From NCBI GenBank assembly GCA_964019055.1, contig OZ025212.1:6325766-6389765 (forward strand): DNA of 64,000 nt, read 5' to 3'. Positions 46,030 through 59,428 of the stretch are shown here, one piece after another. This stretch comes from Anthopleura xanthogrammica (Eukaryota > Cnidaria > Anthozoa > Actiniaria > Actiniidae). Both the position numbers and the translations under genes were made by a program. Under the pieces are notes generated by a model. The model was given only the letters and a program-made list of their open reading frames with translations, had not been told where the DNA came from and ran no database searches. Each line of letters starts with the position of its first letter. Position 1 is the first letter of the stretch.

Positions 46030-49000
46030 TCATAATTTCGTGAGGATTAACACAGCTGATGGAACCAGTCCGGCGTCTTTTAGAGTCGTCTTCATGTCAG
46101 CAGCCGTGAAGGTTTTACGCGGAAATGACGTCATAAGGGCGAATGGAACACTTCCGTCCGTCCTGTTTGCGGACACGTATTCTTTAACTGTTGATAGGGA
46201 ATCTGTGGCCTGGAACGAGCCTGTGATCGCGGTTCCATTTGTTAAACGAAACTGTGTACAAACAAAAACACACCTGTTGCTTAGTAACATACATGTAAAC
46301 TTTCAGTTTTTATTCTCTCGCACTGAGCCGTTTCGGGTGGTTTTTGCACGCTCATAAAAAATTCAAATTCAAATTTTTGACAACATTTACGAACCCTGCA
46401 CATTCGAACTGAATGAGCTCCATGCACCAAGAATAGCGCTTTTAGGACACCTTCTATCCAACTATTTAATAATAACTAATAATTTGTTTATTCAACTTCG
46501 TGCAAGTAGGGTCAGTTATATGCGTAAATAAATAATGAATATTTAGGTATATGCATGCCCCTGGCACCGTTAAGGATTTCCATATTGGCTTTTCTTCTCA
46601 TCCCTCCATTTTTTCTTCCCATCCCATCCCAGCACTTTACTTTATATTTTAGTCCCTGGACAACAGTCCATCTTGGACGGCCACCCATGATTATCATGCC
46701 ATGGTCCAGGATCCACATCCCCACAATCAACATCGTATTCGTATCATCTTTTCAAGCCATGGATAACGTACCTGTATTTTAGATGTATCGTACTGTTTTT
46801 TCTCTGTCTGTACAGGCTGAGCAGGACTGGCACTAGTCTGCTGCTGCTGCTGCTGGACACTAGTACTGCTGTCTTGATTACTTTTACCAAACTAAAGTAA
46901 AAGAAAAATGTAAGCAATGTAAACAGAAGGTGTTTATTTGAAGTGATGGGTATGAAGGTAATGGACGAATGAATAGATGAATATATGGGTAGGTAGATGC
47001 ATGGATAGCTGGTTGATTGGTTGGATAAGATGGATGGATGGATGGATGATTGGGATGGACGTAATGATGGATGGGTGGGTGCGGAAGTGAATGGATAAAT
47101 AGATGGATGGATGGATTTGGAGGATGGATGGATGCATGGATGAATGAATGGATGGATGGATGGATGGATGGATGGATGGATGGATGGATGGATGGATGGA
47201 TGGATGGATGGATGGATGGATGGATGGATGGATGGATGGATGGATGGATGGATGGATGGATGGATGGATGGATGGATGGATGGATGGATGGATGGATGGA
47301 TGGATGGATGGATGGATGGATGGATGGATGGATGGATGGATGGATGGATGGATGGATGGATGGATGGATGGATGGATGGATGGATGGATGGACTGGGTGA
47401 ATGGATAAATGAATGGATGGATGAACGGATGGATATGAATGGAAGGATAGACAGATGGAATAGATGGATGGAATAGGATAAATGAATAGATGTATAGATG
47501 GTTTATTTTAAGCTGACAAATTTGAAATATCACAAGGGCATGGAAAAACATGTTTTTATCGTTGAAAATAACCTAACCTTTTGAGATCGCTCAGCTCGAT
47601 CTTTTGCTATTTGTTCTTTCACTTTTTGTCTGAAAAAAATCAACGAACATATTCATCTTCATCAGAACTACTTACAAGCCAATCAGAGCATACGTTATAT
47701 TGTAACTTTGTCACAAAGCATGATATACTGAATTATTCTAAAATACCTCGCCAATCTTTCCTCTTGTTTTTCCCTCTTCTTCAGTTCAGCAAGTTTACGT
47801 GCATCTTCCAACTCCATTCTGTGGACAAACGTGGTAAGGAACACTCAAGGTACGGACATACTGTACCATGCCGTGCCGTGTGCTTACACTTTCATTGGTT
47901 GAACGGTGAATGCGCGAACTGTGATTGGTTCAATGGGCGTGGTCCATTTCGTACCATGTCCGTAATGAGTGCCGGGACTTCTCCGAAGCGCTTTTCATGT
48001 TTGTGCATCTCTGACAAATCGAGACAAGGCATGTTTTCACGTGCCTGTGCACCTGTGTGACCTTGCCAAAATTGTCAAACACTGTTGAACAAGTGCACTG
48101 GCATAATAAGGCACAACTAGGTCATAATAAAAAAGGCTACAAGACTTACTTGTGTTTCATTTCACTGATTTCTTTGCCTGTTCTTCGTCTCATTTTTTCC
48201 TTTTCCAGCTTTTCCTAAAACGGATACGACAAGAATATCACAAATGAATGTAAGAATATCCAGGACAAACTAATTGCCATCTTCTTGCCAATATAAACAC
48301 AAGGGCGGATCCAGGGGGAGGGTCAGGAGGGTCCAGACCCCCTGTCATACCTAAGTTTCCATTGTTCGTTTTCTCCTAAAATTTAGTTTTGCCACAGATT
48401 TGAAGTAAATTTTGTATGAAGTATAAATTTGGACCCCTTTCAACGTTTAGACCCCCCTTTTAACGAATTCCTGGATCCGCCCTTGATAAACATACACCAA
48501 GTACACATGTATATCTCAAACTCTTTCTTTAAACACCATAATGTACAAACCTTTTTCTCTATGTCTTGCTTTTCTGCACGTCTTTCAGCCATCCTCTGTT
48601 GTAATCTAATATAAATTTCAAGATAATAAATGAAATACCAGAATAAATAAGAATTATTATGATATTGTGTTAAAAACAATATACAAAATACACAGTGGTG
48701 CCTCTTCGGCCATCTTCAACATGAGTATAATGTTTTTCCCTTTTCCCTGTTGTAAGTTTGATGAATAGACATATTTAGCCTGGGTGTAATGTTTTCCCAT
48801 TCCAGACCACATGTCATCCTTTTCACTTTTGAGAATAGGATTTTTTTCCGAGTTGTATCAATATTTATGTGTCTTCTCATGCGCAACAGTTAAACAAGGA
48901 AATGACACTCTAGGAAATGACACTCTAGGGAATGACATGTGGTCTGAAATGCAAAAACATTACACCCTTAAGCAGACATTTTTGAGACTTTGAAGTGTCT

Positions 49001-51764
49001 CTGCTAGATGGAGATATTTGCTGAATAGCAGTTCATAAATATGAGAAGACAACTTTGGGACATGAGTTCATATCCACTTATAAGGAGTCTTCTTAGTACA
49101 GGTGTCAATGTAACTGTGTGCTTTAAAAAATATCAGGGTCAAGTACAAACTTTTCAAGTCGTTGTTTCTTTTCTTCTTCAGTCAAGGGTTTAATTTCATC
49201 TACAGATTCTGCAAAGTTTGCATGACCAGTCTTCGCTGCATGGAACTGAAACAAAAATAAAAGAATGATAGAAAGTGGGATTATGGGATATGAAAGGGGA
49301 ACACACTATAATGTACCACACACGTTACGATATTGAATAATATACAGTACCTGAACTTCATTCTCAGTTCTCATTTTCTTTCCACAGCTAAAGAAGAAAA
49401 TAACATCTGTCAGTGTTTATGATTTATCCAGTGTGCAGGTTGATGGAGATTGAAACCAACATGATTAATAGACTGACTGACTGACTGACTGACTGACTGA
49501 CTGACTGACTGACTGACTGACTGACTGACTGACTGACTGACTGACTGACTGACTGACTGACTGACTGACTGACTGACTGACTGACTGACTGACTGACTGA
49601 CTGACTGACTGACTGACTGACTGACTGACTGACTGACTGACTGACTGACTGACTGACTGACTGACTGACTGACTGACTGACTGACTGACTGACTGACTGA
49701 CTGACTGACTGACTGACTGACTGACTGACTGACTGACTGACTGACTGACTGACTGACTATTCAACTCATAGGTTCAGATTTTAATGAAGGGAGGATAATT
49801 GGAGAACCCGTTGAAAAACTCAAGGTCAAAGGTATTTTCTTCACTTACTCTTCACACACAAGAGATCTAGCCTGTTGAGGTGATGTAGTACCATCTGCAG
49901 ATGCTTCTGTCTCCATTCCTTCTGCTGCTGTTTCAGTCTTCTCTGAGCCTTCTTCTACCTTGGCTGAATCCTCTGATGGCTTTTCTGGACTTTCAGTATC
50001 CTTTACATCATCTAGAAAATCAAAACACAATAGTCCTTTTTCAAATGGAAAAAGAATGCACAACTTCAACAATACAAACACTTTGAAATTCCATTGACCT
50101 TTAATGGAACACATGAATATTCTGCATAAAATCAAGGCTAACCCTGTGTAAATGGGTAGTCAAGGAACCCAGCAGTATTTTATGAATTCAAAATAGGTCT
50201 ATTGATGGAAGAGAACAGAGGGAGCCCACATTAGATAAAAGTGATTTGCCATTTTCAATACATTGGTTCACTGGTCAAACACAAAGTATTCAGTTAAGGC
50301 TGCAAGGCTCAAACTTAAATGCTCCTTTAAGACTACCTTGCTGCCTCGATTGAATGCTTTGTGTGTGACCAATGAGCTGATGCATGGAAAGTGTTGAATG
50401 GATGAAAATATAATGAGAAAAATTGCCTTTTATTGAGAATTCGTATTTCAAGGTAAAGATAATGTGTATTATAACTAAGAAAATGGGAAAATCTGATGAA
50501 AACATAGTGCAAGTCAGGTATGTTTGTCTAATCTATGTATGGTCCCTGATTGATCACTTTTGGGCTCCCTGTGGAAAAACTATCAAAGTTACGAAAGACA
50601 TGTACCTGTAGTTCCTAGTGTGTGGCCTTCACTTGGTTTGTAGGGTTTATCAATATCAGAATCATCTGCATGTGCAAACAACCTACAAGAAGCATTCAAT
50701 CAAATATTAAAGCTATCAGCAGCTATTATGAATAGACCTAAATTAGCAGAATAGCCAATCAGAATGCTTGAATAGCTCTTTCCATGGATGATGACACAAT
50801 GATGCATTATGGGATTGAAATGCAAATAAGCCAAGCCTAAAATACATACTAGTTATACAATGGTTTCGAGTGGCATACCATGGAATATCACACGAGTCAC
50901 TTGTAGTTTCTAGTATACACACAAGCCTTTAGGCGATATTAGGTGGGATATCCACGGTATGCTGTGAGAAACCATTGTATAACCATTTTATCCCACACAA
51001 TAGAAAATACAAATGTGTAGATTCAACACGCAGTGCATGATGGGAAGGAAGAGTGAAATACCGACGAATATACAACAGCTTTCCTGCTTTCTGATTGGCT
51101 GTATTTTCTATGGTATGGGATAAATGCTAGTATGAGCACAGAAAAAGCTACTTACCAGTCCATAGCAACATGTACTCCTTGGTTACCAGTGACTGCCAAA
51201 GCCTTCTCTCTACAGATAGCAAACACATTCATTATTATAAATAATAATAATGATAATAATAATAATAATAATGTTAACGATATTACGATATAATGTTAAC
51301 AGTCATCAATATAATATTGAACCAATCCTCAATTGTTTGGTAATGGTGGTCATCATATTCCTAAGAAGACTTACAACGCCCAATAAACAAAATATTTATT
51401 ATTACCATATTAAAAACACAATGGTTTTTATCAGTGTTTCACATGTAGGCCTGCAGGGTGGGGTAGGGAATCTGGGATATTCTTACTGTCAAACGTGTCG
51501 TCAAACGTTATACAATAATTACAATATTTCTTCACGGTGTTTTCAATGTAAACCCAGTACTATCCAATGTCCTTACAATATATATTATACAAGTTAAAAC
51601 ATTCCACTATCATACGAATTAAAACGTTGAACATTAGTGTAAGTCTAAACTTAAGTTTTCACAACCAAAATTCATTCATAAAATTCAATAAAGTTTTCAA
51701 GAATTTCTTACGCTCTGTTCCTTGGGAATCCCATTTCCATTAAAGTCTCAACCTCATTCGGCAT
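46030..51764 (-). CDS. UBXN1: UBX domain-containing protein 1 (SAKS1-like), complete, 354 aa
   Basis: Twelve exons: 51764-51712, 51209-51156, 50682-50606, 50011-49849, 49387-49351, 49245-49151, 48605-48551, 48214-48150, 47818-47747, 47629-47578, 46891-46772 and 46251-46030; 1065 bp, exactly 354 codons plus stop. Residues 1-40 form a UBA domain ([20 protein letters not shown], then VAMDWLFAHADD). An acidic linker rich in E, S and T follows. A CxxC...H...H zinc-finger-like motif comes next (LVCEDCGKKM, then FHAAKTGH), then a long charged coiled coil (residues 155-240), a poly-Q/S/T linker, and a C-terminal UBX domain from FRLTNGTAI to the end. The family binds ubiquitin chains through UBA and p97/VCP through UBX, regulating ERAD and proteasome delivery. 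It is longer than the human protein (about 300 aa), mainly in the linker. Introns contain large TGGA and GACT microsatellites. Confidence 0.95.
47034..47391. repeat. TGGA tetranucleotide array
   Basis: Degenerate from 47034, then essentially perfect (ggat)n from about 47145 to 47391, over 60 units, in a UBXN1 intron. Four overlapping ORFs (WMDG on plus, IHPS on minus) are artefacts. Confidence 0.97.
48300..48485. mobile_element. 186-bp MITE with CAAGGGCGGATCCAG ends and 7-bp TSD
   Basis: CAAGGGCGGATCCAG on the left and CTGGATCCGCCCTTG on the right. ATAAACA directly flanks both ends (48293-48299 and 48486-48492). A 7- to 8-bp duplication suggests a hAT-like origin. Related decayed sequence (gggcggatctagg) occurs at 36040. 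In a UBXN1 intron. Confidence 0.88.
48779..48969. mobile_element. Foldback MITE with CAGACCACATGTCAT ends, copy 2
   Basis: gggtgtaatgttttcccatt and ccagaccacatgtcat on the left; atgacatgtggtctgaaatg and aacattacaccc on the right. A short internal duplication, aatgacactctagg, is present. Related to 33408-33585. Confidence 0.85.
49471..49758. repeat. GACT tetranucleotide array, ~72 units
   Basis: Uninterrupted gactgact array in a UBXN1 intron. The minus-strand ORF reading SVSQ is an artefact. Confidence 0.97.
50852..50983. mobile_element. 132-bp foldback MITE with GTTATACAATGGTTTC ends
   Basis: GTTATACAATGGTTTC pairs with GAAACCATTGTATAAC, with inner arms gcataccatggaatatc / gatatccacggtatgc. 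In a UBXN1 intron. Confidence 0.85.
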
Positions 51765-52195
51765 GACTACGGCCAAGAATTTTCTATCTGTTAGCTATAA
51801 AGTTCAAAAAATAAATACAAATTTTCAATTTTTCCGGCAAAATTTTCGAAGAAATTAAAATGAAGAAAAAGCCCGCGTTTTTGTGGTCAGCGTTACTAAT
51901 TAGTACTCAGTCTACACTTCCGGTTCCCGGTAATGTTTGTATGAGAGAAGTCTGGTATAAAGCCGGAAGTAGATAAACAGGAAGAGAAAACAGCTGAGTC
52001 CATACCTTTAGTAGTTAAGTAAATGATACCTTGATCTTCATAAAGTTAATTAAAGGATCTGAAATGAAGACACGTCAGCTATAGATCCTTCTTAACTATA
52101 TAAACAAGGACAAAAGTTGGATTGCCGTTTTAAAACTGGTGACTTTGTGGCTGCTTGGGAACACCAGATATAGTGGTAAACGACTTCGAAAAATG
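51765..52195. promoter_or_regulatory. Bidirectional promoter between UBXN1 and HHAT
   Basis: UBXN1 (minus) starts at 51764. The HHAT mRNA (plus) probably starts with an untranslated exon ending near 52193 (gaaaaat before GTAAGT). Two ETS-family core sites in opposite orientation, ACTTCCGG at 51916-51923 and CCGGAAGT at 51963-51970, lie in the middle. No TATA box is obvious. Such compact ETS-containing arrangements are usual for housekeeping divergent promoters; the function is inferred. Confidence 0.6.
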
Positions 52196-52415
52196 TAAGT
52201 TCATGGATTAGTATCGCTTTTGATGTATGATTTAATGCTTAAATCTGTAGTACATATTTTCTTATATTTTTTGTCGTGTGTGAAGGGTTATCTGTAAGTA
52301 ATTCTTGGTTTTGAACATGTAAATCCAAAATAATTATATTCTTAGCTACCAACATCAACCTAGTTGTTTCAGACTATTAATCATACGATATGGATTCCTG
52401 ATTTCAGTTTTCACA

Positions 52416-55400
52416 ATGGCAACAGTGCAAAACAGATTCAAGAACAAGGATTCAACCTCAGACTCTCCTGAAACAGAGGAATCTTCCAGAGTGAATGGAG
52501 CAAAGAACAAACAGTTTCACTATGTCTCTTTGTCATGGATTGAATCCTTCTTGTGCTGGACTCTTTGGGTTGCAACTGTGGCCTATATGATGTATACTCT
52601 TTTAGTAGCATCCAATAGTAAGTATTTGACTGTGTACCTCTAGAAAGACAAGACATTAGCTAATTCCTTGCTACTCTCAAGCATCATGAAGAATGATTTT
52701 GTGTGTAAGTTTTCTCCCAAATATATGTAGTCTGCCTTGCAAATAATTGAAATAGCTAGGTTAGGACTGGCTGGAATTTCTAAAGAATTAGGAGAGCATA
52801 TTCTAGTACTATGAAACAGGAAGAGGGATAAAATTTCAATCCACTTCTGTGGTCATTGTAGTGAAGCAAGGGGGAGATGTGGGTTGATATTTTACTGAAT
52901 TACACAATGTGTAGAAGTTATGATATATTAGGTACATGTTTTGAAAATGTGCCAGAGATATGTAACTATATTCTTTCAGTTTCCTTAATACTATATACAT
53001 GCATTCAGCCTCTCCTAGCTAAGGATGCAATATATTCTAGCTACCTCTCTTCTCCGGTAACATAACACTAAACTACTGGCACCCCTCCCCTTGGGACATG
53101 ATGTAGTGAATGTTACTTGTTACCTATCTCCTCTGTGCCTTGTGGCTCATAATACCTCAACTTCGGGCTCCTGGCAGGGACACCCATGCTAACAGTTTTA
53201 AGGGTAGGAGCCAGATAAAGAGTGATCTCCTGGTCCTCCAGGTTGGGGGTTGGGCTCAGGGCTGATAACCCTCTCCCATAAAAAATGCCTATTACAGAAA
53301 CCATGTAGTGAATGATTTCTCCCTAAAATGTAAGGCTAGCTCCTTGAATTGGTGAATATATAATTAACTAAAATGTACATAGCTGATTGGAACTGAGAGT
53401 AAATTAAACACAGAGTATTTTATTTGTACAGCTGTTATGGCTGAATCAACGTGAACTGCTTAGTTCAACACAAAGCAGGAAGAAACTTTGTGATATTTGT
53501 ATTTGTCAAGTGGAATTAGAATGCTAGGTGCCTCAAGAAAACTTTCCAATTTGATTGATACAATGAAACAACCTCTAGTCTAAATTATTCAAGTCAGGGC
53601 ATGGCTAACTCACAGATCCAACCCTGATACAACCTCTGGGCTGATCTAAGTCAGGGCATGGCTAACTCACAGATCAAACTCTGATACAACCTCTGGGCTG
53701 ATCAAAGTCAGGGCATGGCTAACTCACAGATCGAACTGTAGCATTGGTACTTTTCATGCTTTAAATTAACAAAAGATATATGGTGTTGTCCAAACCATTT
53801 AGAAAACATGTTTTTTTCTTGGTTTCAGAATACAAAGATGCACTTTATCCTGGTGATTTCTCCAAAGGCTGGAAAATCATTGGAAGAAAAAAGGTGATTT
53901 ATCAATTTTTTTGGAAACCAAACTTTAACTTCCAACTGAGAAAGATTTTTTTTATGCTTTTCAGGATTCTTCTGATGTTGAATGGGAGTTTTGGTCAAAC
54001 CTAAAACTGGTGATATTGTCTTCTTTTGCACTTCACTCTCTTGGAGGCTTTGTTGTTTCTTATTTTATTCCTGAGGTATACGCTGCTTTCTTCCGAGCAA
54101 TAAACCATTCTTGACCCATTTGTATTAAATTTGAGGGACACTTTGCATAAACACAATAGTTTCCATGTGTGTTGAAAGATAACAAGCTATTGTATTCAAA
54201 TTTCTCATCAAATTTGAGAATAAGAAACCAGAGAAATAACATGTTTGTGTAGTATTACAATGTTTTGTACCCCTCCCCTTAAGGAGAGATTTCCGTCATC
54301 TCCAAAGTCTCTTTCCCTCAAGTGCATCTCAACCATAAGTTTTGTTTTTGTGAGTGAACTCTAACACTCAGGGTAAAAGTAATAATGATGTTAATCAAAC
54401 TCTCTATCTCCTATATTATGCCTACTATATAATATATACCCACCCTCTCCATCATTGGTAATTCCAATTTCTCTTTGTTGGGGAGGTAAGGGTTTTTTCT
54501 GGGACTATTAAGTCGATCATCTTTTATTTCACTTTTTAAGATATGAATGTAATTATTTTGGATTTTCTTTCCTTCCTTCCTCTTCCATTTCCCTCATTTA
54601 CTCCTTCCTCCCCTCCCCTCCCCTACAGACAACACCTTTCTCACCCCTTCTACACCCACAAAACTGTCGTTCTTGTAAGCAACACCTAAAGAGAATATGA
54701 GAAGTGAGTGATCAGTTATAACATGCACTTATATTGACTCTTATGTTTTCATTAGTTCAAGGCATTATTCTACCTGGTCTACACCTTGGTGTTCCTGGTA
54801 TATAGTCTCGGTGTTTTCCCTGTACTCTACATGCTGGCTCACCTTTGCATCATGTACCTTGCTTCACTGTCACAGTCTGTGCTGGCCGTCTGGGGAGTTG
54901 CCCTTGTTATCCTTGAATCTTTACAGATGGATGACATAAGACAGTGGCAGGTACTTTTGTCTCTTTTATTTCATCTCTTTTAGCCAAACATTCTCATTTG
55001 CAGAGCTCCACTATTCATTTTTTTGGTTGACCAAAAGAAATTAGTGTACTAGTGCTCTAAGAATGACAATGGACACGGACTTGCTATTTTCCGCTTGCGC
55101 AGCATTTTTTCTCAGGCATTTCTTGTAAAGCATTCAAGTTATTTCGTTTTCGCTAAAGTTCACGCCAAAATAAATAGCAAAGTTGCCGCGTCTGCGCAAA
55201 TTCAATAATTGGGGTGGATCATTTGCAATTTAAGAATAAAGTTTCCAGTTTATTTGGAGTGTTCAGTTGAAATGGATACTAGTTTACTCCTACCTACTCA
55301 TTTTTATACCTGGGGTGCTTATCATCAACCTGGAAAAACAGAATTTCCGGTTGGAAAAAACACACACACTAAAGGGTATGTGTCGTTCCAGAAAACTCGG

Positions 55401-58196
55401 TTGTCCGATTGAGATAATCCACTTTTCCCGCTCTTCTGGGTTCTTTCAGTAGACGCGTGTTTTTTCAATCTAATGGATTGGTTTAAATAGTAAACGCCCC
55501 GTATGGTCTGTACACTTGGGTAGAGGCAAGACACTGCCAGAGTTAGTTGTCATTCGTGCAAGACTTTGATATTTGCATGATTTTTTCTTCTTCACAGCAC
55601 AAGTACCTGACGAACAATCCACAGCACCGAGACTTAACTCTCTTCATCTCACTCATGTCTCTTCTACGCTCAATAAGTTTCTGTCTGGACTATTGTTTAC
55701 ACAAGAAGAACCCCGAGGGGAATGAAGAGCAAACACCTTCGTACTCCTTCTTCAACCTCTTATCTTATAATTTCTACCTTCCTTTGTTTAACAACGGACC
55801 AGTAATGACGTTTGATACTTTTTACAAAGAAGTAAGTGGTTTCTAACTAATGTTTTCGTGAGCTTAGACTTGTTTCGAGGGCGCATGCGAGAGGACATCG
55901 GTACCGTGGTACTGATCACCGCACTGCATACCAGCTGAGTTGACCATCAGGTCAACCAATCAGAGTTTAGGATTCAGGCATCGTATTTTGAATAGCATTT
56001 CCCATGTCCCTGCTCGGAAAATACTAACCAAAAAAAAAAGTTGACCCATAATCCCTTTCAGGGAACGTGCTCAACTCAGCGTACTAGTACCAGGGGAAAA
56101 TTACTAAGTAATTAGTAATTCTCCCCTGCTAGTACTAGATCCTATGGCGGGGTCCTCAAGGATTCTATTTCCCATTCCCAGTGTGTTAATCCCTTTTTTC
56201 ACACTTTTTTTTCTATCGTTATGTTTTTTCATGTTACAGAAAATAAGACTGATGTGCGTTGCGTGACTCCGAGAGAAAGCGTGACCGCAACAAGTCATCT
56301 GGAACTAAAACTTGTCTTTTCTTTCTTCTTGTTCTTTCTAGTTCTATCAGCCGCCTCGTCCATTCACAAAAGAAGAGATTCTCTCTATCCTCAAGGACTC
56401 TCTACGTACACTCTGGTGGTACATATTTTTCGAGGTCTATCTCCACTACATCTACTCCTCAGCTATGGCTCATGAAGCCCCTGTCTTCAAGGATTTATCT
56501 AATTGGGGTTTAGCTGCAGTGTTCTATTCACAGCTCCATATATTCCTGACCAAGTATGTGGTGTTGTATCAGTTGTCTCGTATCTTTGCTCGCCTTGATC
56601 GACTGGATCCACCTCAGATACCTCGCTGTGTGTCCACGTTGTACACGTTCACCGATATGTGGAGGTACTATATAGTAATTGAATGGAGTGGAGTTTGTTT
56701 GAATGGGTCATTGTGCAAGATTAATGGGTTTCGTGAATTCTAGATCTCGATTTCCCTTATTACGCTAGATACCTCTACTACCAGAATCCTTTTCATATTT
56801 CCTTTTGTTGGGTCTAATTAACACCATTATCTTGCGACTCCTAAAGTATTTCAAACATTTAAATAAGAAAAAGAATGCGAAGAGGATTCTTGTGGAAGTG
56901 GTATCGAGACATGGGGAATGGACTATTCCTTACTGTTACCATGACAGTCACGAAATCTACTCTAGAATGCGCATTGCACAGTCAATGGCCCACTCACAGA
57001 GCGCAAGATTATCGAGTATCGTCAACTCCTTTCCGTGACCTTACTGTTACCGTGGCAATCACGAACTCTACTCTAAGAAAAACTAGTGATACTTGTTACC
57101 GTGACAGTCACGAAATCTACTCAGGAATGTGAATGCGCACGGCACGGTCACGATAAAGAATTGACGACAGAGCAATAAACCTATCACAGATCGCTAAGAT
57201 TAATGGGTGTCAATTCCTTTCCGTGACAATACTGTTACCGTGCCAGTCACCCTAATACTTTGAATTCAGATCAAAAAGTTATATATAATTTTTTTAAATC
57301 TTTTTTAGGTATTTTGACCGCGGTCTAAACGTCTGGATGAAAAGGTGAGCTAGAATAATCTCTACCCTTCTTGTATTTTCCAAGAATATACACTCCTATC
57401 AATACGTTTCCGGTCTATAACCTAAATCTGTTTCGGATCTTGATACCCAGGTACATCTATGTGCCAATGGGAGGGTCACGTAGAGGTGTTATTCGTCAAC
57501 TTCTTGGAACATTCTTGGCTTTCGGGTTCGTATGGGCGTGGCATGGCGGTAATCGTGACACCCTTTGGTGGTTTATACCCAACTGGTTGGGCGTGGTCGT
57601 GGAAGGGATTGCTCAAAGCATTGCTATGCTACCACTGGTCAAGAGAGTGGAGGTAGGTATACAACAATTGTGATTGGCTGATATGCCTTTTCTTTGATTG
57701 GTCAATATATTTTTACGTTATATGCATGACGTAACTGCACCCCTTGAACGCTAGACCAGAGTATCTCTCTTGATTTTATAATCAATTTTTTAACTTGCAG
57801 GATCATCTATCGTTGCGCATGCGTCGTCGTATCCGTGCAGCAATGTGCAGCGTCACACTTGCAAGTCTGATTCTAAGTAACATGGTGTTCTTGATTGGAC
57901 TACGACCCGTGGAGATTTTTGTAAGAAGAATATTCTACGAAGGTAAAAAAAACTAAATACCAGCTATGGCCTGCGTTGTTTTGTGGCCTGCGTTTGTTGT
58001 TAGAGAAAATGCCGCTGACCGTCAAGTAACGCAGGCCAATAGCTTTGGGTCAAGATATTCATGCAAGCACAATCATTCATTTGTTTTATCTTCTTTTGTA
58101 GGATTTCCTTTTTCCTCGTTGGTTTGCTGGACTTGTCTTTACTTCACCATACAAACGAGTATCGATTTAAACAAGTACAAAGACGGTAAATGGTGA
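52416..58196 (+). CDS. HHAT: Hedgehog acyltransferase-like MBOAT protein, complete, 534 aa
   Basis: Ten exons: 52416-52617, 53829-53893, 53965-54075, 54756-54950, 55598-55831, 56342-56664, 57309-57344, 57451-57652, 57801-57942 and 58102-58196; 1605 bp, exactly 534 codons plus stop. It is a multipass membrane protein. Diagnostic stretches are VEWEFWSNLK after TM1, FNNGPVMTFDTF, PRCVSTLYTFTDMWRYFD with the conserved Asp, and FVWAWHGGN with the MBOAT catalytic His. HHAT and its relatives attach palmitate to the N-terminal Cys of Hedgehog-type ligands in the ER; HHATL paralogues usually lack the His, which is present here. ATG 52416 follows an acceptor (CTGATTTCAG), implying an untranslated first exon. 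The N terminus has an extra polar stretch of about 40 aa before the first membrane helix. Whether the substrate is Hedgehog or a Hint-type relative cannot be told. Confidence 0.94.
53571..53735. repeat. Minisatellite, three units of ~64 bp
   Basis: tcagggcatggctaactcac recurs at about 53596, 53653 and 53708 with gatacaacctctgggctgat between. In HHAT intron 1. Confidence 0.9.
56930..57250. repeat. Degenerate repeat of GTTACCGTGACAGTCACGAA
   Basis: About four related units containing actgttaccgtg and agtcacgaaatctactc in the intron after HHAT exon 6. A similar phrase, acggcacggtcacg, occurs at 57137 and at 63049. Confidence 0.75.
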
Positions 58197-59428
58197 AACG
58201 GCCATCCTTACCTTGCCGGAAAAAAAGCAAGAAAGAATTCTGATAACTTATCTTATATGACAGTGGATGGAACTCTAATGTGCATGAAATAAATGGTAGT
58301 CGCATGAATTTTCAGTCAAACTGACGGCTTCTTGGCAAGTTCTTCTACCCACGTGACAGGAAGTAACAGGGAAAGATAGCAGACGTATCCCACATGGAAG
58401 AGCAATAGCTTAGGTTACTCCTCCATGTCTTGAGTCTTTCGTATCACTCCCTTTTCCAATACTTCCAAATATTCATCAGTGAAGTAATTGCCTTACTTTG
58501 ATATAGTTATCATAGTACATGTATCGTGTAGATTATGAAATAAATATTTACTAGTTAGTCAAATAAACTAATTGGAAAAACATAGTTTATTTTGTTGCGA
58601 TAAATATTTCAGCGCGTTCTGTTGTCGTCGTTTATGGTTACTATGCCAACAACAGCCGTCTATAGAGGGCTTTCACAGTCACGTGCTGGCGCCCATCTTG
58701 GATGGCAGAGCAATATTCTTGATTGTCATCCAATATGGCTGCAGTCACATGATTGTTCAACTCTCCTAAACTCTTTTACATGAACATCAATCCGCTAATA
58801 TGCATATAATGCTAACAATAACCCTTGTCTTCCCATCATGCTTTACGGATGTTTTAAAATTTGTTTAATACAACGCTAGTTTGAATATACACAGGTCGCC
58901 CACATACGAAAATAATAGCACGACCGCAAAGCATGATGGTACACAAGTGTAAGTCAGCATTGATTACATAAGCTAAGAATGAAACCTCGGAAAACTTAAT
59001 ACTGATCCTATGAATGGCTAGAAAAACATCGATATCGTTAATGAAAATATATTAAGTTCCTACTTTCAAATTCGTAAGATCTCTCCCCTGAAAATTGGTG
59101 GACTGGGAATGAGGTGCAAAACAGCGATTATAAAGCAAACATTTATGAAACTGCTCCACAAATCATGCCAAAGGTGTACATAACAAAAATAATTCAGAAA
59201 TTTGGTGCTGATTTCAAAGAGCTGCCTTTTGAATTCATACAAAGTCACTTTAAAAAACCTATTTTAGGTTACCTAGCAACACTTTAGTCTCTATGGTTAC
59301 AAGGTAACCTAGCAACACTGAATCCCCTTCATTTTCCCTAGATGACTATGCTATCTCGTAACCATTATCCTACCTAGTCACCAGGGTTACTTAGCAATAG
59401 CATAGGTTACTTAGCAACACTAGTTTAC
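58197..59428. other. Intergenic region, convergent 3' ends
   Basis: 3' UTR space between HHAT (plus) and the nidogen-like gene (minus). A weak foldback (ccatcatgcttt ... aaagcatgatgg, 58830-58935) and an X-box-like cluster at 59262-59437 lie here. No gene found. Confidence 0.5.

Noticed and set aside
46934..47551. 205-codon minus ORF (IHPS repeats) and plus ORFs (WMDG)
   Set aside because: Translation of a TGGA microsatellite lying inside a UBXN1 intron.
49465..49764. 99-codon SVSQ-repeat ORF
   Set aside because: Translation of a GACT microsatellite in a UBXN1 intron.
52416..54950. TMEM39-like membrane protein from the first exons
   Set aside because: Later exons show MBOAT hallmarks (Asp in RYFD, His in AWHGG), so the gene is HHAT-like.
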